From contig CAIVZW010000262.1 of assembly GCA_903910495.1 (NCBI GenBank), positions 1-7,537 of the forward strand: DNA of 7,537 bases, written 5' to 3'. Shown in pieces: positions 7,172-7,537 of the stretch (the first letter of the stretch is position 1; every line of letters begins with the position of its first letter). Source of the stretch: an uncultured beta proteobacterium (GTDB lineage: Bacteria > Pseudomonadota > Gammaproteobacteria > Burkholderiales > Rhodocyclaceae). A model generated the notes under the pieces. That model worked only from the letters and a program-made list of their open reading frames with translations. It searched no databases and had not been told where the DNA came from. The translations under genes and the position numbers were made by a program.

Positions 7172-7262
7172 TTTAACTTCTCGAAAGGGAATCACTCCAA
7201 CCCCTTTTGTACGTTATTCAAGGACAAACATTGACAGTCAAAATGAATTCGATGCTGACCCC
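7152..7262. repeat. 111-bp unit with inverted GGGGTCAGC / GCTGACCCC ends
   Basis: GGGGTCAGC at 7152-7160 and its exact reverse complement GCTGACCCC at 7254-7262 bound a short non-coding segment. Its right 44 bp are the direct repeat that also occurs left of higBA. Short, gene-less and inverted at its ends, it resembles a MITE or REP-type unit. No transposase is present in the window. Confidence 0.55.
7219..7262 (+). repeat. Right copy of 44-bp direct repeat flanking higBA
   Basis: It matches 6365-6408 at 42 of 44 positions in the same orientation, 854 bp apart. It contains the small palindrome TTGAC-A-GTCAA (7231-7241), broken by one base in the left copy, and ends 22 bp before the stop of the convergent acyl-CoA dehydrogenase gene. 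Confidence 0.9.
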
Positions 7263-7284
7263 TTTGGGACCCGGCGACGGACCG

Positions 7285-7537
7285 TCAGCGATGGATATCG
7301 TATAGCGGTGCGCCATGCTTCAGAAGGCTCTTGGCAACTGACATTCGATGGATTTCGGAAGTGCCATCGAATATCCTGAAGACGCGGGCATCCCGATAAT
7401 AGCGCTCGATGGCGAGGCCCTTGCAGAAACCCAATCCGCCAAAAACCTGCACGCCACGGTCGACCACCCGGCCGAGCATCTCGGAGGATTGAACCTTTAC
7501 CATCGAGATCCAGTCGCGCGCGTCCAACCCGTTGTCA
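7285..7537 (-). CDS. Acyl-CoA dehydrogenase, C-terminal ~84 residues (cut by window edge)
   Basis: FAD-dependent enzyme of fatty-acid or acyl-CoA breakdown, making the alpha-beta double bond. Only the C-terminal helical domain is visible, entering at DNGLDARDWISMVKVQSSEM. GRVVDRGVQVFGGLGFCKG is the conserved GG-loop region. YYRDARVFRIFDGTSEIHRM is the FAD-contacting signature near the end of the family, and the protein ends LYDIHR. The catalytic glutamate region and the N-terminal domains lie outside the window, so substrate length cannot be assigned. It converges on higBA and rlmL. The end looks natural, not truncated. Confidence 0.93.
   Translation of the reverse strand, partial: DNGLDARDWISMVKVQSSEMLGRVVDRGVQVFGGLGFCKGLAIERYYRDARVFRIFDGTSEIHRMSVAKSLLKHGAPLYDIHR

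Larger units (their letters stand above)
7053..7284. other. Gene-free stretch between higA and the acyl-CoA dehydrogenase
   Basis: I see no convincing gene in these 232 bp. They hold a hairpin (7138-7171), the 111-bp unit with inverted GGGGTCAGC ends (7152-7262), and the right copy of the 44-bp direct repeat (7219-7262). Frames open on the plus strand here show no recognisable domain. Confidence 0.6.

Noticed and set aside
7071..7379. Plus-strand frame of 102 codons after higA
   Set aside because: It reads through the repeat unit and into the antisense of the acyl-CoA dehydrogenase, with no domain or ribosome site.

Overview
The window looks like a piece of a betaproteobacterial chromosome. 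The high GC content and the gene set (ModA/ModB, a HemJ/CopD-type membrane protein beside a YeeZ-like epimerase, a short RlmL-type methyltransferase, an EAL-like/HDOD protein) would fit a Rhodocyclales relative such as Dechloromonas or Accumulibacter. That placement is an inference from family resemblance; no rRNA or other marker gene is present.

Layout. On the minus strand at the left are the start of modB (cut by the window edge) and the complete modA, the permease and periplasmic binding protein of a molybdate ABC importer, read right to left. A 220-bp gap separates modA from a second minus-strand unit. That unit is a 2Fe-2S/FAD/NAD(P)H reductase followed, with almost no gap, by a degenerate-EAL/HDOD signalling protein. 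A 39-bp spacer then leads to a divergent plus-strand unit. It holds an atypical short-chain dehydrogenase/epimerase and, overlapping it by one base, a four-helix HemJ-like protein. A palindromic interspersed repeat (about 5000-5118) lies between hemJ and the next plus-strand gene, a THUMP-domain 23S rRNA methyltransferase (rlmL type) with a TTG start.

The right part looks like an accessory insert. A HigB-HigA type II toxin-antitoxin pair lies between two 44-bp direct repeats (6365-6408 and 7219-7262, 42/44 identical). The right copy forms one end of a 111-bp unit bounded by GGGGTCAGC and its inverse. The window ends in the C-terminal part of an acyl-CoA dehydrogenase on the minus strand, convergent with rlmL and higBA.

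Working together: modAB supplies molybdate. The reductase and HDOD protein are probably co-translated. The epimerase and HemJ are a second coupled pair, and HemJ would serve haem synthesis. higBA is self-contained and autoregulated. The most notable points are the repeat-bounded toxin-antitoxin unit, its apparently leaderless promoter with an inverted-repeat operator, and the pairing of a redox flavoprotein with an HDOD output protein.
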